Origin: Sipunculus nudus
Taxonomy: Eukaryota; Annelida; Sipuncula; Golfingiida; Sipunculidae
Length of the DNA: 64,000 nucleotides
Assembly (NCBI GenBank): GCA_026874595.1
Contig: CM049306.1
Coordinates: 97,705,642 to 97,769,641, forward strand
Reading direction: 5' to 3'
Both the position numbers and the translations under genes were made by a program. The notes beneath the pieces were generated by a model. The model worked only from the letters and a program-made list of their open reading frames with translations, was not told where the DNA came from and searched no databases. This document shows positions 1 through 15,510 of this stretch, in pieces; position 1 is the first letter of the stretch, and each line of letters starts with the position of its first letter.

Positions 1-72
1 GCTTGAGGAGTGGTTTTACATTCAGGATCAGGTAGAGCCACCCTCTTTGGCCTTTGGGCACATTCTGTGCAG
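1..72 (-). other. possible exon cut by the window edge
   Basis: On the minus strand a pyrimidine-containing acceptor (TTTTACAG) ends just above position 72. The 72 bases after it are clearly less AT-rich than their surroundings and two minus frames stay open to the edge; one plus frame is open as well. I do not recognise any of the translations, so this could equally be a repeat fragment. It is listed only because a splice-like border coincides with a change in base composition. Confidence 0.15.
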
Positions 73-2971
73 CTGTAAAACTAATTGATAACAGTATTGA
101 TATTTTCTCCTGGCTACATAGCATGATACATACAGAACCCTTAGGTTAAAGTACACTGAAGAAGATGAAATACTTGTGTCAGCTTCAGTAACACTTTGAT
201 TTATGGGAGCCTATGATTTGTGATACCACCATCATGAATTATAGCAGCCCTACTGCCATGACCTAATACTGGTGGAACTAAATGCTGTGACCTAGTGGCA
301 CATCAATTCTTCAATTTTGCAAAGACTAGTTCTCGATCTCTAATTTCCAAGTAAGAACTAATGAAAACTAGTGTATTCTATAACTTAGAAGCTGTTTTAA
401 TGATTTTTCAGGGATCTGAACATCAACATATTTCTCCCCTGTGAATATTTAACTGTAAAAAGTACAAATCTCAGCTAAAAAATTCATATTTTAATTATAT
501 ATATATAAAATGCTTAAATATTAATTATTATTCTTGAAAAACATATTGGTTTTTATCAAACTTGCATTTAATTATTATAATCTACATTTAGAATATTGTA
601 ATCTTTTCATATATGTGCATGAGTAGCCTGATAGTACTCTATTTGATATTATCACTTGATCCTGAATGAGCTATGGCCCAATGCACTATGTTTTTGTATA
701 ACTTAACTGGTTCTTTGAATGCAACTGTAAATCAGCATCTTAACTGCATGTAGTTTGATCAGTGTTTCAGAGCAACAAGCCTGTATGATTATCTTAATTA
801 TACATTGTTTTACAACATTTTGCATTAAGCTGTTCATTAAGAAGAACAAGATTGTTTGTAGCTGAAGTTAACACTACTCTGCAAGGTTCAATTCTGCAGC
901 AAAGACCTTTCAGACAGAAGTGCTGTGGCAGAAAGAAAACTTTCCATCGGTATCTTAAAAAAAGATTCTCAGAATTGCAGGGAGTCAGTGTAACTGTGAG
1001 AATATTGGTATGACATGTTCCCAGTGTGATACACTGGTGAAGAGTCCATCTGCATCATTCAGAGGTACAAGTAGTTTGTACACAGACTACTCAGAAGTTA
1101 AATAGTGCAGACCATAGTTGTAGTCTAGACAGGACAATGCTGGGGAATTAATCATCTTTGCACCTGTGTCAGGTGATGTTTAACCTTCCACATACACCTG
1201 TTGTTACAATATATTGCTCTTTATTAAAGCATTTAATTAACAATATAATGACAAAAAATCATAGGTAATAAAAGACTGATGCTCTCTAGTTTACTGATTA
1301 TAAATAAATTATTAATTACAATTAAATATTAAAAATGACTAAATCACATATGGCAATAAAAACAAATTGTCATTTTATACTAACCTTCTGTCTGTAGTCT
1401 GATCATTTACAATTTTGCATATGCTAATAAATAAGTAGAAGCAGTTGTCTACAGGCATTAAGCTCTAATTGGTAGTATTGGAGACATATACTATGTCACA
1501 CATTGGATTTTTTACAGAGAGACAGACTAAAAAAGCTATTCAATATATCTCCTCGGTTTCTGAAGACACCCAGGGGACATATCTGTCACATCAGCTGAAA
1601 CTTCATTCATCTCATGGTTGAAGAGTATTTGTTTCATACTAAGGTTTCAGTCAAAACTGACAAATTTGTCAAAATCAGAAAATCAAATATTCAAACTTGA
1701 CCTAAAGAAAATTAATCTGTTGAAATATCGGTAAGATACTTCAGTCATATTTGGAATGGAAGTGGATTTAAATGTTGATAATTGTAAGATTAGTTAATTC
1801 ACTGATCAAGTGGTCTTTGTCGTCACCTCTGAAATATATCTATTTGTTAGTTGGTACTACAGTATTACAGGTATTAACTAAAGTACTACAGGTATTAAGT
1901 ATTATGTTTTCTGCTAGACCTGCATCAAAATGGTACATATAAACAAAACCATGTGAAACACTAAAGCAGGTAGGTGTCTCAGTGAACCTTTTCATAAGAA
2001 AACCATAGGACTTGACATTTATAGAGTTACCTGGGAGGATCCTGGAAAAAGTTTTTCTGTTCTATAAAGACTGCTCATTCAGCTATGCAAATGACAACCT
2101 GAATGCGAATGAAACCTCCCAGACAGTGAACAGTTCAACAAAAGCGAGTACAGCTTCAGATGTGGAGTCTAGACCTGATATTAAAATGTCACAGCCAGGG
2201 TGACTTCACCCCTGGCTAAACCCAGCTGCCCACGTCACTAAGTCTGAACTAGCTAATACAACAAATGTTGGAAAGTTTCTTCCTATTAGACAGGTGGTAC
2301 AGAAAGAGATTCACCTTATGTAAATGGCAAACTCTGCTGCCTGGGCAACTTATTATGGGAACCCTGTGAGAGGCAATCTTATTTCAGAATATTGAAACAC
2401 AATTGCAGTGAACAATAAAACAACTTTCATCTCCTCAATATGGAAAAATGCACCCAGGTTTATTTACAGAATCCATGTCTGGGCAGTCCTACAAGCTTTG
2501 CATGTAATGCCATTGTTTTTTTTTAGCTAGTATCCCAAGTAGCCTTTTGTTTATGAATGGCAACTTTCATTCAAAGCTGAGCTGTGATTGTTATTTTTGG
2601 TGTTAAGCAAGTTTTATACACTTTTTTTTTACCTATTTTTGTTTAACCTGATTCCAATGTATCTGACATACACAGCTTTGTTTCATCTGCTAACAAACTA
2701 GAATACTGACAGCTCAATGGGGTCCTTCAAATACGCTGAAGTTGAGAGAGGGACTGGTCTGGTAATAGGGGAGATGGGTTAGTTTATTCACAAAGACTGC
2801 CTTCTGAGGTGCTGAAAGCTTTGTTTCTCTGTAACACAGAATACAGTGTGTCCACTCTAGGTTTATAAAAAAAAGTATCATTTCTTACCAAAAAAAGTAT
2901 CAAAACTGCTTAAAAAAGTATATAAAACTATAAATTCACAAAAAATTACCTGATATGCAAGCATTTGTTAC
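73..2971. other. AT-rich non-coding stretch
   Basis: No recognisable gene. Short open frames occur, for example 1493-1621 (42 codons, plus) and around 2012-2203, with no recognisable product. Homopolymer A and T runs are common. No tandem array or inverted repeat stands out. Confidence 0.5.
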
Positions 2972-3118
2972 CTTGTTTTTTTTCAGAAATGATGTGTACA
3001 GTGTTGTGTGGAGTTGATCCTGTGGAGCCTTCAGTTTCTGACATTTCAGCACCTGGTATTTTGTCAATAAGCCACTGACAGCTCAGCATAAACTCCACAC
3101 AACAGAAAACACACCTTC
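2972..3118 (-). CDS. candidate internal exon, protein not recognised
   Basis: On the minus strand an acceptor TCTTTTGCAG is followed by 147 bases open in one frame and then a donor AACAAG|GTAAC. The exon would encode 48 complete residues, with split codons at both ends. The peptide begins with a cysteine- and hydrophobic-rich stretch (CVFCCVEFMLSCQWLIDKI) and turns into a polar Ser/Thr/Glu-rich stretch ending in a lysine pair. The change from buried-looking to linker-like composition and the matching splice borders favour a real exon, but I recognise no family. It lies on the same strand as the MON2 exon far to the right but does not resemble any part of MON2 that I know. Confidence 0.3.
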
Positions 3119-7549
<4,431 letters not shown>

Positions 7550-7763
7550 GGGTTACCCTCCGTTGTAAAGTGCTCTATGGCCCCACAGACTAGGCCAGAG
7601 CGGTATAACTCTGAAGAAAAACAACACTGTAAATTCACAACAGTCTGTTTCACAGGATGCGACCCTCGATCATCAAGTGAATATGGTTAGAATGAAGCTA
7701 ACGGTGTTGTTTGAAAAGCTGAGACCTTATGAGATTACAAGATTATGCTTTGTGCAATTCAGA

Positions 7764-8135
7764 GGGGGGGGGGGGGTATAAAGCATGATCTCATAATCTT
7801 GTAGCTGTGGCCTCAAAATCGATAGGTTTCTTCATCCATGGGTGGGTGAGCCATATGTGCGAGATGAAAGGTTTAGGTCAAACGGTTTTGCTTAAAATGG
7901 GTCCACGAGCTTTTTCAAGAAGTGGGTGCTATGGCCGTGACCTTTGACCCTGTAACCTCAAAATCAATAGGTTTCTTCATCTATGGGTGGGTGAGCCATA
8001 TGTGCGAGATGAAAGGTTTAGGTCAAACGGTTTGGCTTGAAATCGATCCACAAGCTTTTTCAAGAAGTGGGTGCTGTGGCCGGGACCTTTGACCCCGTGA
8101 CCTCAAAATTGATAGGTTTTTTAATCCAATCTTTG
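7764..8135 (+). repeat. 145-bp tandem repeat, about 2.3 copies, with a G13 tract
   Basis: The phrase CCTCAAAAT(C/T)(G/A)ATAGGTTT starts at 7811, 7956 and 8101, exactly 145 bases apart each time. Each unit carries GTGACCTTTGACC, a GGGTGGGTGAGCCATATGTGCGAGATGAAAGGT segment (described here in parts: GGTGGGTGAGCC and GAGATGAAAGGT) and a CTTTTTCAAGAAGTGGGTGCT segment. It is the same family as the large array at 29.7-31.8 kb. A run of 13 G (7764-7776) lies just before it. Confidence 0.85.
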
Positions 8136-9639
8136 TTGCGAGGGGATAATAAGTGACCTCTTTCCTCCACACCACTACATATAGTAATTTCCTTTTCCTA
8201 GTTTGTACATTTCTGTATAAAGGGCAGTGCTATATCATATACAGAGCAATTAGTTTCCATGATTTGGTTTAATATCAACTCCAGAGAACCAATTCAGCAT
8301 GCAAGTATGAGTGAATTCATGAACAGTGATGTGGATCTAAAATATGTAGCCGGATGGCATTATATAAATGTTCTCCAGCCCAGTAAGAACTCATATCAAA
8401 TTACTGTGACAACATTCATGAGATCCAATACTAGATAAAGAAGACTACTTTATTAAAAGCTGAACCCCGCCAGGTTTAGAAACGCTAAAACATTTCAGCT
8501 TCATGCAACAACAAACACAGCAATCTAAGTTGACAAGTAATCTCAATCAACGGGTATGGAGTCACTGGAAAAACTACTGGTAGGTGAGGCACTGGAGGGT
8601 CATAACAATTCCAGGGTAGGAAATAACTTGGTGTCATAAAGTCTGAGACATCAGTCACAACCTAACATGCCAATATCTTCAAGCACATGTTGCTTGAACT
8701 CTGCCATACTGTTTTTCTCCAATAACAGAATTGCGTAAAAAATGTCAAGCTGTAGAAATAGAGGGATTTGAGGGTCAAGTGATGCAGTAGCCAAACATCA
8801 TATTAAAAAAGTCATTTTCACTTCTAAACATATTAAGTAATGTAAATGTAATAAATGTTATACCAAGGAGTTTTAACCAATACTCAATCAAAATAGTGCT
8901 ATATCTCTTAACTCCTTTTAAATATCAGAAGAGATATTAATATAATTATCTGAAAATTAGTCAAGTTCATACCTATTTGTACTTCTAATTTATGATTCAG
9001 ACTTACTTAAAAAACACCTATTATATATTCTTGATAATCACTTGTCAGAAAATTAAATATGCATCTACCTTGATAACTTCACTTGCATTAATTGTGCCAG
9101 TTTAATTCAACCAGATTGGCCTAAATGATAATCTGGTTTCATACTAAACAAATTCAGCCCAAGAAGCATGAATAAAATTTATATTCATGGTATCCATGGT
9201 ATGTGGAATGCAAAACTCTGACACATGGAAATTGGAATTCTAAGTGGAAAATTTGATCTGTATACAATGAAACCCATGTAACAAGACCACATATGGGGCT
9301 GGTCAATAGTGCCATTCCAGCCCAGTGACATTAGAGAGTATACAATGAGAATACTGGCTGTCAGTCTGGTGTTATATCCTTCAGCGAGGTACACACTATA
9401 AGGCTCTATTAGGATGCAAATATTTTTGTCATTTCTGACAATGCCTCATGGCCTACAGGTATACTGTCAATTGACATGTACCAGACTAATTGTTACCATT
9501 TTTTCTAACTTATATTTTCAGTATACTTTCTAACAACACCAAACATAGTGATAAAAATTTGTTTCAACTTATACTGGTAACCCCTCCCCATGTTTGTTGA
9601 ATTTCTGATCCCATGAATACACACGTCTCATATGGGTTA
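8136..9639. other. AT-rich non-coding stretch
   Basis: No gene, array or clear mobile element seen. A 69-codon minus frame at 9185-9394 has no recognisable features. Confidence 0.45.
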
Positions 9640-9885
9640 CTGCATGCAGCAAAATTGTACGTGATACAAGAAATGACTCTTCGCCATAGAGACAGAGTTT
9701 CAGTTTGGGTTGCGAGTTCATATGTATTCTCTTGTGTTAATTCATCATTCGTAGCCTAATGTTAAGATTATGGGCTGTTTACCACAATATAAATACAACA
9801 TGATGGAAGACCACTGCGATGTATTCCTCAATATTGCTTATATTACGACTCAAGAATTAAGGCTTACCAGCCCAATTATCATTGC
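9640..9885 (+). repeat. dispersed repeat, copy A of a pair
   Basis: About 245 bases that recur in the same orientation at 36960-37210. Shared blocks include CAGTTTGGGTTGCGAGTTCA, AGCCTAATGTTAAGATTAT and GGCTGTTTACCACAATAT. No coding potential. Probably a non-autonomous interspersed element; its ends and any target duplication are not clear. Confidence 0.75.
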
Positions 9886-12800
9886 CTACTGAGTCAGGTT
9901 GTCACGGCTAGGCTGGTCAAGTCATCTTAACAGACAGGTGATCTTCCTAGACAGGTGGTCTTTCAGACAGGTTTCACTGTACTCTGCAGTATAGTGACTG
10001 TGTGACCTGTGTTTTACCATCCTCTAAATAAATACCCCGTGTAAATTTATATCACATCCACATACTGCATTTTGCTGTCACAATTTGCATCCTGTATAAC
10101 ACAAGTCAACTGACTGTAGCCTTACTTATCCACGAAAGAGGGATAAGTATTCAAGGGTAAATTAGAGCAACTCCAAAGCCAGGTGTAGATATTCTGTTAT
10201 GGATGCTTAATGGTGAATATGTTAAATGCAGGCTGTGTCTAGTTCATCCTCAACTTACGTATTGATAAAACATACATTCCTGCTGGAATAGATGTCTACC
10301 CCTAATGAATGGTGTCATCATGTTACTGTTAACTTAATTACCACTTAAAATTTCTGCAGTCTTGATCATTTGAAAGTGAAATAGATTGTGTGTCCCTTAA
10401 CATTTCCAGAAGAGAAAGTTTCAATGACCAAATGTAGGTTTGCCAGTAGATCCTACCCACAGTTGTCTGAATTGGAAGCTTCTAGCTCTAACATTTAAAA
10501 ATCATGCACCACTAATGGCTTTGGGTAAAGTATCCTTTCCTGGAACCCAGAAAACATTCAGTCATGATGAAATAAAAGTTGGTACCATCAGTTCACTGGG
10601 CCAATTGCTTTGCCTTGCTCTGATGTCGGAGGTTCACCAAGACAGCGACACACCTGGAGAGACGAATTTGAACTCGGTTAATACTAACCCCTGCCTGGGT
10701 AACTATTCATCATACCAGCAGCCAGTTTCTATCTGTCTGGGTCCTCACAGACCAATCTTACTTCTGAATCATTAGGAAAATTTGTGTGGCTGGAATATAC
10801 GTTTCCTATTAAACTTATTTTTATGCTTTTCTTTTTGAATAAATCCTTTTCAATTTATTCTTCTTTTCAACGGACAATGTTTAATACTGAACAATAGGTA
10901 TGGATTACAGGCAGTAACATGAAAACTGAAACTGATCAGAGAAAGGAAAGAAGGAAGGTCTTCCAAACTATCTGTTATCAAACAAAATATGAAGCATATA
11001 TAGTTTTATAAATAGGTATATGACTTAATTAGCTTAACCTTTTCTGGATTGCAAATGAAAAATCAATTTAATTTAAAAAACTGTATGTCTTCTCTTGATG
11101 CCCTTTAGAAGATGGCTCTCTGGTTGAGAAAACAAAATCTTCATCTTAAGTGTAATTCTTTCAACCTTGCCTTAAACATAAATGACCCTCTGATCTATAA
11201 GCTACACATCTATTATCCTTCTGGAATGAAAGCTAACATTTTCTGTATTTACTTGTGGGTATTTATTGTTTTTGGAAAAAGTATTATTAATTTACCATTC
11301 TATATATGTAATATCCTGTTTGCCAAGAAAATTAAGTGGTTGTATTCCTCCATTTAAGTGCAATTAAATTTCATAGAATATGTCAATTTTCAATACAGAA
11401 AGCATGGCCAAGCTTGTTTGAGTTGATCTTCAAACACTGAAAACTGTTATAAATTTTCTCCTAGGACACTGATAAAAAATTCAAAAAAATAAAATAATCA
11501 TATTAAAATGAATGAATTTTCTACATCTTTCTAAACTAACTTTCTGACATGACAGCTACATAGTTATCACTGACACTGCTTCTAAAGATATTATGTGTCT
11601 ATTCAGGAATTTTAGCAGCTCTCTTGAATTAAACATTCTTGCTTGACATCTTATATTTAATTGGAAAGCAAAGCAGGCACAGCATTCATTTACACCTTTT
11701 CTTTATGTCTGGAGGTTAACAAGTGGCAGGATCTTGCACTGTTGCTTAAATTAGTGTGTTAGAAACTCCACAGACAGGTAATAAAATATCACTACATGAT
11801 ATTAATCTTTAGACTTTATCAGTGACAACAGACAGTAGGATATGTCTCATTCCTGAACTTGAGTTATTTCATGACAAGATTATCAAGATTAAAACCAGGG
11901 TGATCCTACGCAACTTCACTGTTTTCTGAAGTAATTATATTTCAAGTCACCTAGATCTGTCAATCTGCTTGATGATATATTTTCAACTTACTATATATAG
12001 TAAATTGCCAAAAGTTCTTGGGAGAAAAGACCATGTTCATTAACCTATAGGTAACCTAATTAACTGCAAGGAAATGGAAACCAAAAATACACTTTCCTGT
12101 GTGAAGCATTCAGTTTAATATCCAGGAACCACACAAAATGGTGGATCTGCTACTACTGGAAAGGAAATGAAAAAAGAAAATATGGTGACTGGATGCTGGT
12201 ACTGTAAATTAAAAAAAAATAATTGAATAGTAAAAATGAAGTCATATTTTCACCTGACCAGGTACCACTACAGGAAAGGCCAAAGACTATTAGAAATATA
12301 AACCTATAATATAAAGCAACACTGATTTCCATCTATTATATTTTTGGTCTTTACTCCATCGTCCAATTTATTCCTAAGTTTAAGGAAAGGATAATTTTTT
12401 CTCTCAAAATTATTACACAGGAAAGGGTGGAGAAGTTGTGGGGATACAAATGTACACCTATGCAGGAATAGTTAATTAAACAAGTTATGAAATCCAAATC
12501 TCTGTGGGAATAAATTTACTGATAACCAGGATTCATAAGTCTCTAAATCGAAGCCAACTGAGATTAACAGGAGGTACCAAACAGTTTATCTTAAGGTGTT
12601 TGTAGCTAAATAAACAGACACTCAACAACATTTTGCTTTAACAGATTAATCCAAAGTCCATCTCCAGCATTATGAAAGTAAATTAGAGGAAATCAAATTT
12701 CATAACATTTACAGGAAATCAAATTTCATAAACATTTACTTTTATTTTCTACTGGCTTATATCAAGAAGTAGCAAGAGTCTAACATTTTATTTTTTTGCT

Positions 12801-14587
12801 TAAATAAAGAGATTCTTGTTGCTGAGAGCTTGCAAATGAAAGCAGAAAATCAAGAGTTAGTTTTGGTCCTGGCTACAAAAATTATTAAGAGGTTGTTTTG
12901 CAGCATCCTTTGACATCAGTGCCTGATGGAGAATCTGCAGCAGGAGCAGGCACTTCTTATCAGAAAGCTATAATCAAATGATGATGGTTTATGATTTTTA
13001 CCCTGGATTACTCTGATCTGCTCTACATTCTAAAGTGGCCAGAGATTACCAATAAATGAAACATCATTTGTCCACTCCCCAATTCCATTTTTCTTCTGCA
13101 TTTGTATAAAAACTGGACAAATAATATTATTCACAAGTATAAAGATGGCTTCTTCAATCTGATTATTAGATGTGGAGAATGTTTAATTAATATGGATCTG
13201 GTTATAGGTATGCCAAATATGAAGATATCATATGTCTCTACAAAAAGTATAGTGTCAGAGCTGTTTAAAGTTAATAGATAAATCCTTGAATAGGAGAATA
13301 CCAATTCTAATATGACCATTTTGCAAAATTTGAAACTAGCCAAATAAATAAGGGTAAAAACTTAATCATTTTCTTCACATTTTTTGCAGTTTTAAATTAA
13401 TATTTTCATACATCTTTTGACTAATACCAAAATAACAAGTAAAAAGATTATTTAAGCTTTTATGAGATGCCCTGTAGCAGCATTATTTTTCTATAGAAAA
13501 TAAATGAGTATGATTAATAGAACTTGGATTAATTTAATCTTTTCAATTACCTTTTATATGTTAGGATTTTAATTATGAAAAAATATTCTCTGACCTACAA
13601 TACCCTTTTTACCTAACACATTTAAACTGAAGAATTCACCGGATGTTAAATATGTAACAATTCCTATAGAAGAATTTCCCAACAAGCACTACAAATATTT
13701 ATGCATGGGTAAGACAACACATTTTTTTTTATGAAATTTCTATTTCTGTCTGTTCATTATTCTACATTCTCATCATTATAAAATGACATTTGATAATCTA
13801 TAATGCCTTGATGGTGTTTGCTGCATGCAGAAATGCCTTTATAATTGACACTTCAGGTTAAATTTTTTTAATGTTTAATTACTGACAAGACAGCATTCAG
13901 GGATAAAAGTTGTTTTATTTGATATAAGCATTCAACCACTTGGTATAAGCCTGTTTCATGGCTGCAAAAAGTTGTTAATAAAAAAACTGATAAAGAGCTT
14001 AGTTCCTTTTGACAGTAAACAACAGGAAAAGTCAGTCTTTTCTCATTAACTGACATCCTGAGGTCTATACAGTGCAGCATCGATCATGCTGGAGATTTAT
14101 ATTTGATCATGGCTCTATGGGATGTACATGTCCAATTAGTGGGTAAAATTAGCTTCAGGCTATGTGACAAATAGTTCTTGGATGCTGATTAAGTCCATGG
14201 TACACATGCTGGTAATGCCAGTACAAAATAACAGCACTGGATTATTATCTCCAGCACTAGATGACCTCTAGAAATATTCCAGCTTCAAATTTATATTTCA
14301 ATATAATAAGAAAACTCACAAATAGCTCATTAAGTGGAAAGTAAACTACACATTATCTGTACTTTACATGTTAATTCAGCAAAAATCTGAGCATCTGTTT
14401 GGATTATTGTCATAATTTATAAGATTTGCCATGAAAACTGTACCACATAGCATGGTTTCAAAGATGCTGAACATAGTCCAATCAATGGGATAAAGAGTTC
14501 AGTAAAAAATAAAAAAATTACATATGGTTAGACATCCCCCTGAGTGACACAGTTTCAGCATATAAGACAAGCTAATATAATAAATTC
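9886..14587. other. AT-rich stretch, no gene recognised
   Basis: The longest frame is 10515-10775 (plus, 86 residues from its first ATG); it has no signal peptide, domain or repeat I can name. The frame at 11112-11357 (plus) is hydrophobic in the way AT-rich sequence usually reads. No array or inverted repeat stands out. Confidence 0.45.
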
Positions 14588-14947
14588 ACCAATGAGAGAA
14601 CTCTTTGATGATAATTTCACCAATAAGAAAACTTCTGATCATAATTTCACCAATGAGAGAATTCCTTATCTTAATTCCAGCAATGAGAGAAATCCTGATC
14701 ATAATTTCATTGAGGAAAGAACTCCTGATCATAATTTCATTATGGAGAGAACTCCGGATCATAATTTCATTGAGGAGAGAACTCCTGTTCATAATTTTAC
14801 CAAGAAGTGCATCTTTGAGCATAATTCTACCACTGAGAGATCTCTGGAGTATTGTTTTACAATTAAGAAATCTGCTGAATATGGCTCCATCAATGACAGT
14901 TATGTGGCATACTCTATGGCAGCTGGTAAGCAAGGTTCCACTATGAG
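14588..14947 (+). repeat. 30-bp minisatellite, about 11-12 units
   Basis: Units of exactly 30 bases start at 14588, 14618, 14648, 14678, 14708, 14738, 14768, 14798, 14828, 14858 and 14888. The core is ACCAATGAGAGAACTCCTGA followed by TCATAATTTC. Because 30 is a multiple of 3, several frames on both strands stay open (14544-14984 plus, 14605-14946 plus, 14586-15056 minus) and give a ten-residue peptide repeat. Three competing open frames and no start context or splice support argue against a gene. Confidence 0.9.
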
Positions 14948-15510
14948 AGCTTGGAAGAATAATTTTACCAATGACAGCTGGTGAGCACAGCTCTACCAAT
15001 GTGAGCTGGGAAGTCAGATTTAAAAAATTAGAGCTAGTGAGCACAGCTTTACCCATAAGTGGTGGGAGTATGACTTCATCAATGAGAGCTAGTGAGCTCA
15101 GCTTTACCCATGAGTGCTGTAGGGTATGACTTCACCAATGAGAGCTGGTGAGCAGTGTTTTACCGATGAGTGCTGGGGGGGTATAACTTCACCAATGAGA
15201 GCTAGTGAGCACAGTTTTACCGATGAGTGCTGGGGGGGTATGACTTCACCAAAGACAGCTTGTGAGCACAGTTTTACTCATGAGTGCTCTGGGGTATGAC
15301 TTCATTAATGAGAGCTAGTGAACACAGTTTTACCTATGAGTGCTCTTGGGTATGACTTCATCAATTAGAGCTGGTAAACACAGCTTTATCCATGAGTGCT
15401 TGGCTATATGACTTCACCAATGAGAGCTGGTGAGCACAGCTTTACCCATTATTGCTGAGGGGTATGATTTCACCAATGAGAGCTGGTGAGGAAGTTTTAC
15501 CCATGAGAGA
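14948..15510 (+). repeat. 56-bp minisatellite derived from two 28-bp halves
   Basis: Units start at 15134, 15191, 15248, 15304, 15360, 15416 and 15472, spaced 56-57 bases, with degenerate copies before these. Each unit is a pair of related 28-mers: ACCAATGAGAGCTGGTGAGC plus CACAGCTTT, then ACCCATGAGTGCTGGGGGGT plus ATGACTTC. Both halves keep the ACC(A/C)ATGAG start of the adjacent 30-bp unit, so this looks like a later higher-order form of the same repeat. Confidence 0.88.

Noticed and set aside
1493-1621. 42-codon plus-strand frame with protein-like composition and an internal TTTTTTACAG acceptor
   Set aside because: Very short, unrecognised and with no donor or partner exon found.
10515-10775. 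86-residue plus-strand frame
   Set aside because: Not recognised, no signal peptide or repeat, no promoter or splice context; plausible by chance in 64 kb.
14544-15056. Long open frames on both strands with ten-residue repeats
   Set aside because: They follow from a 30-bp minisatellite; three overlapping frames are open at once and none has gene signals.
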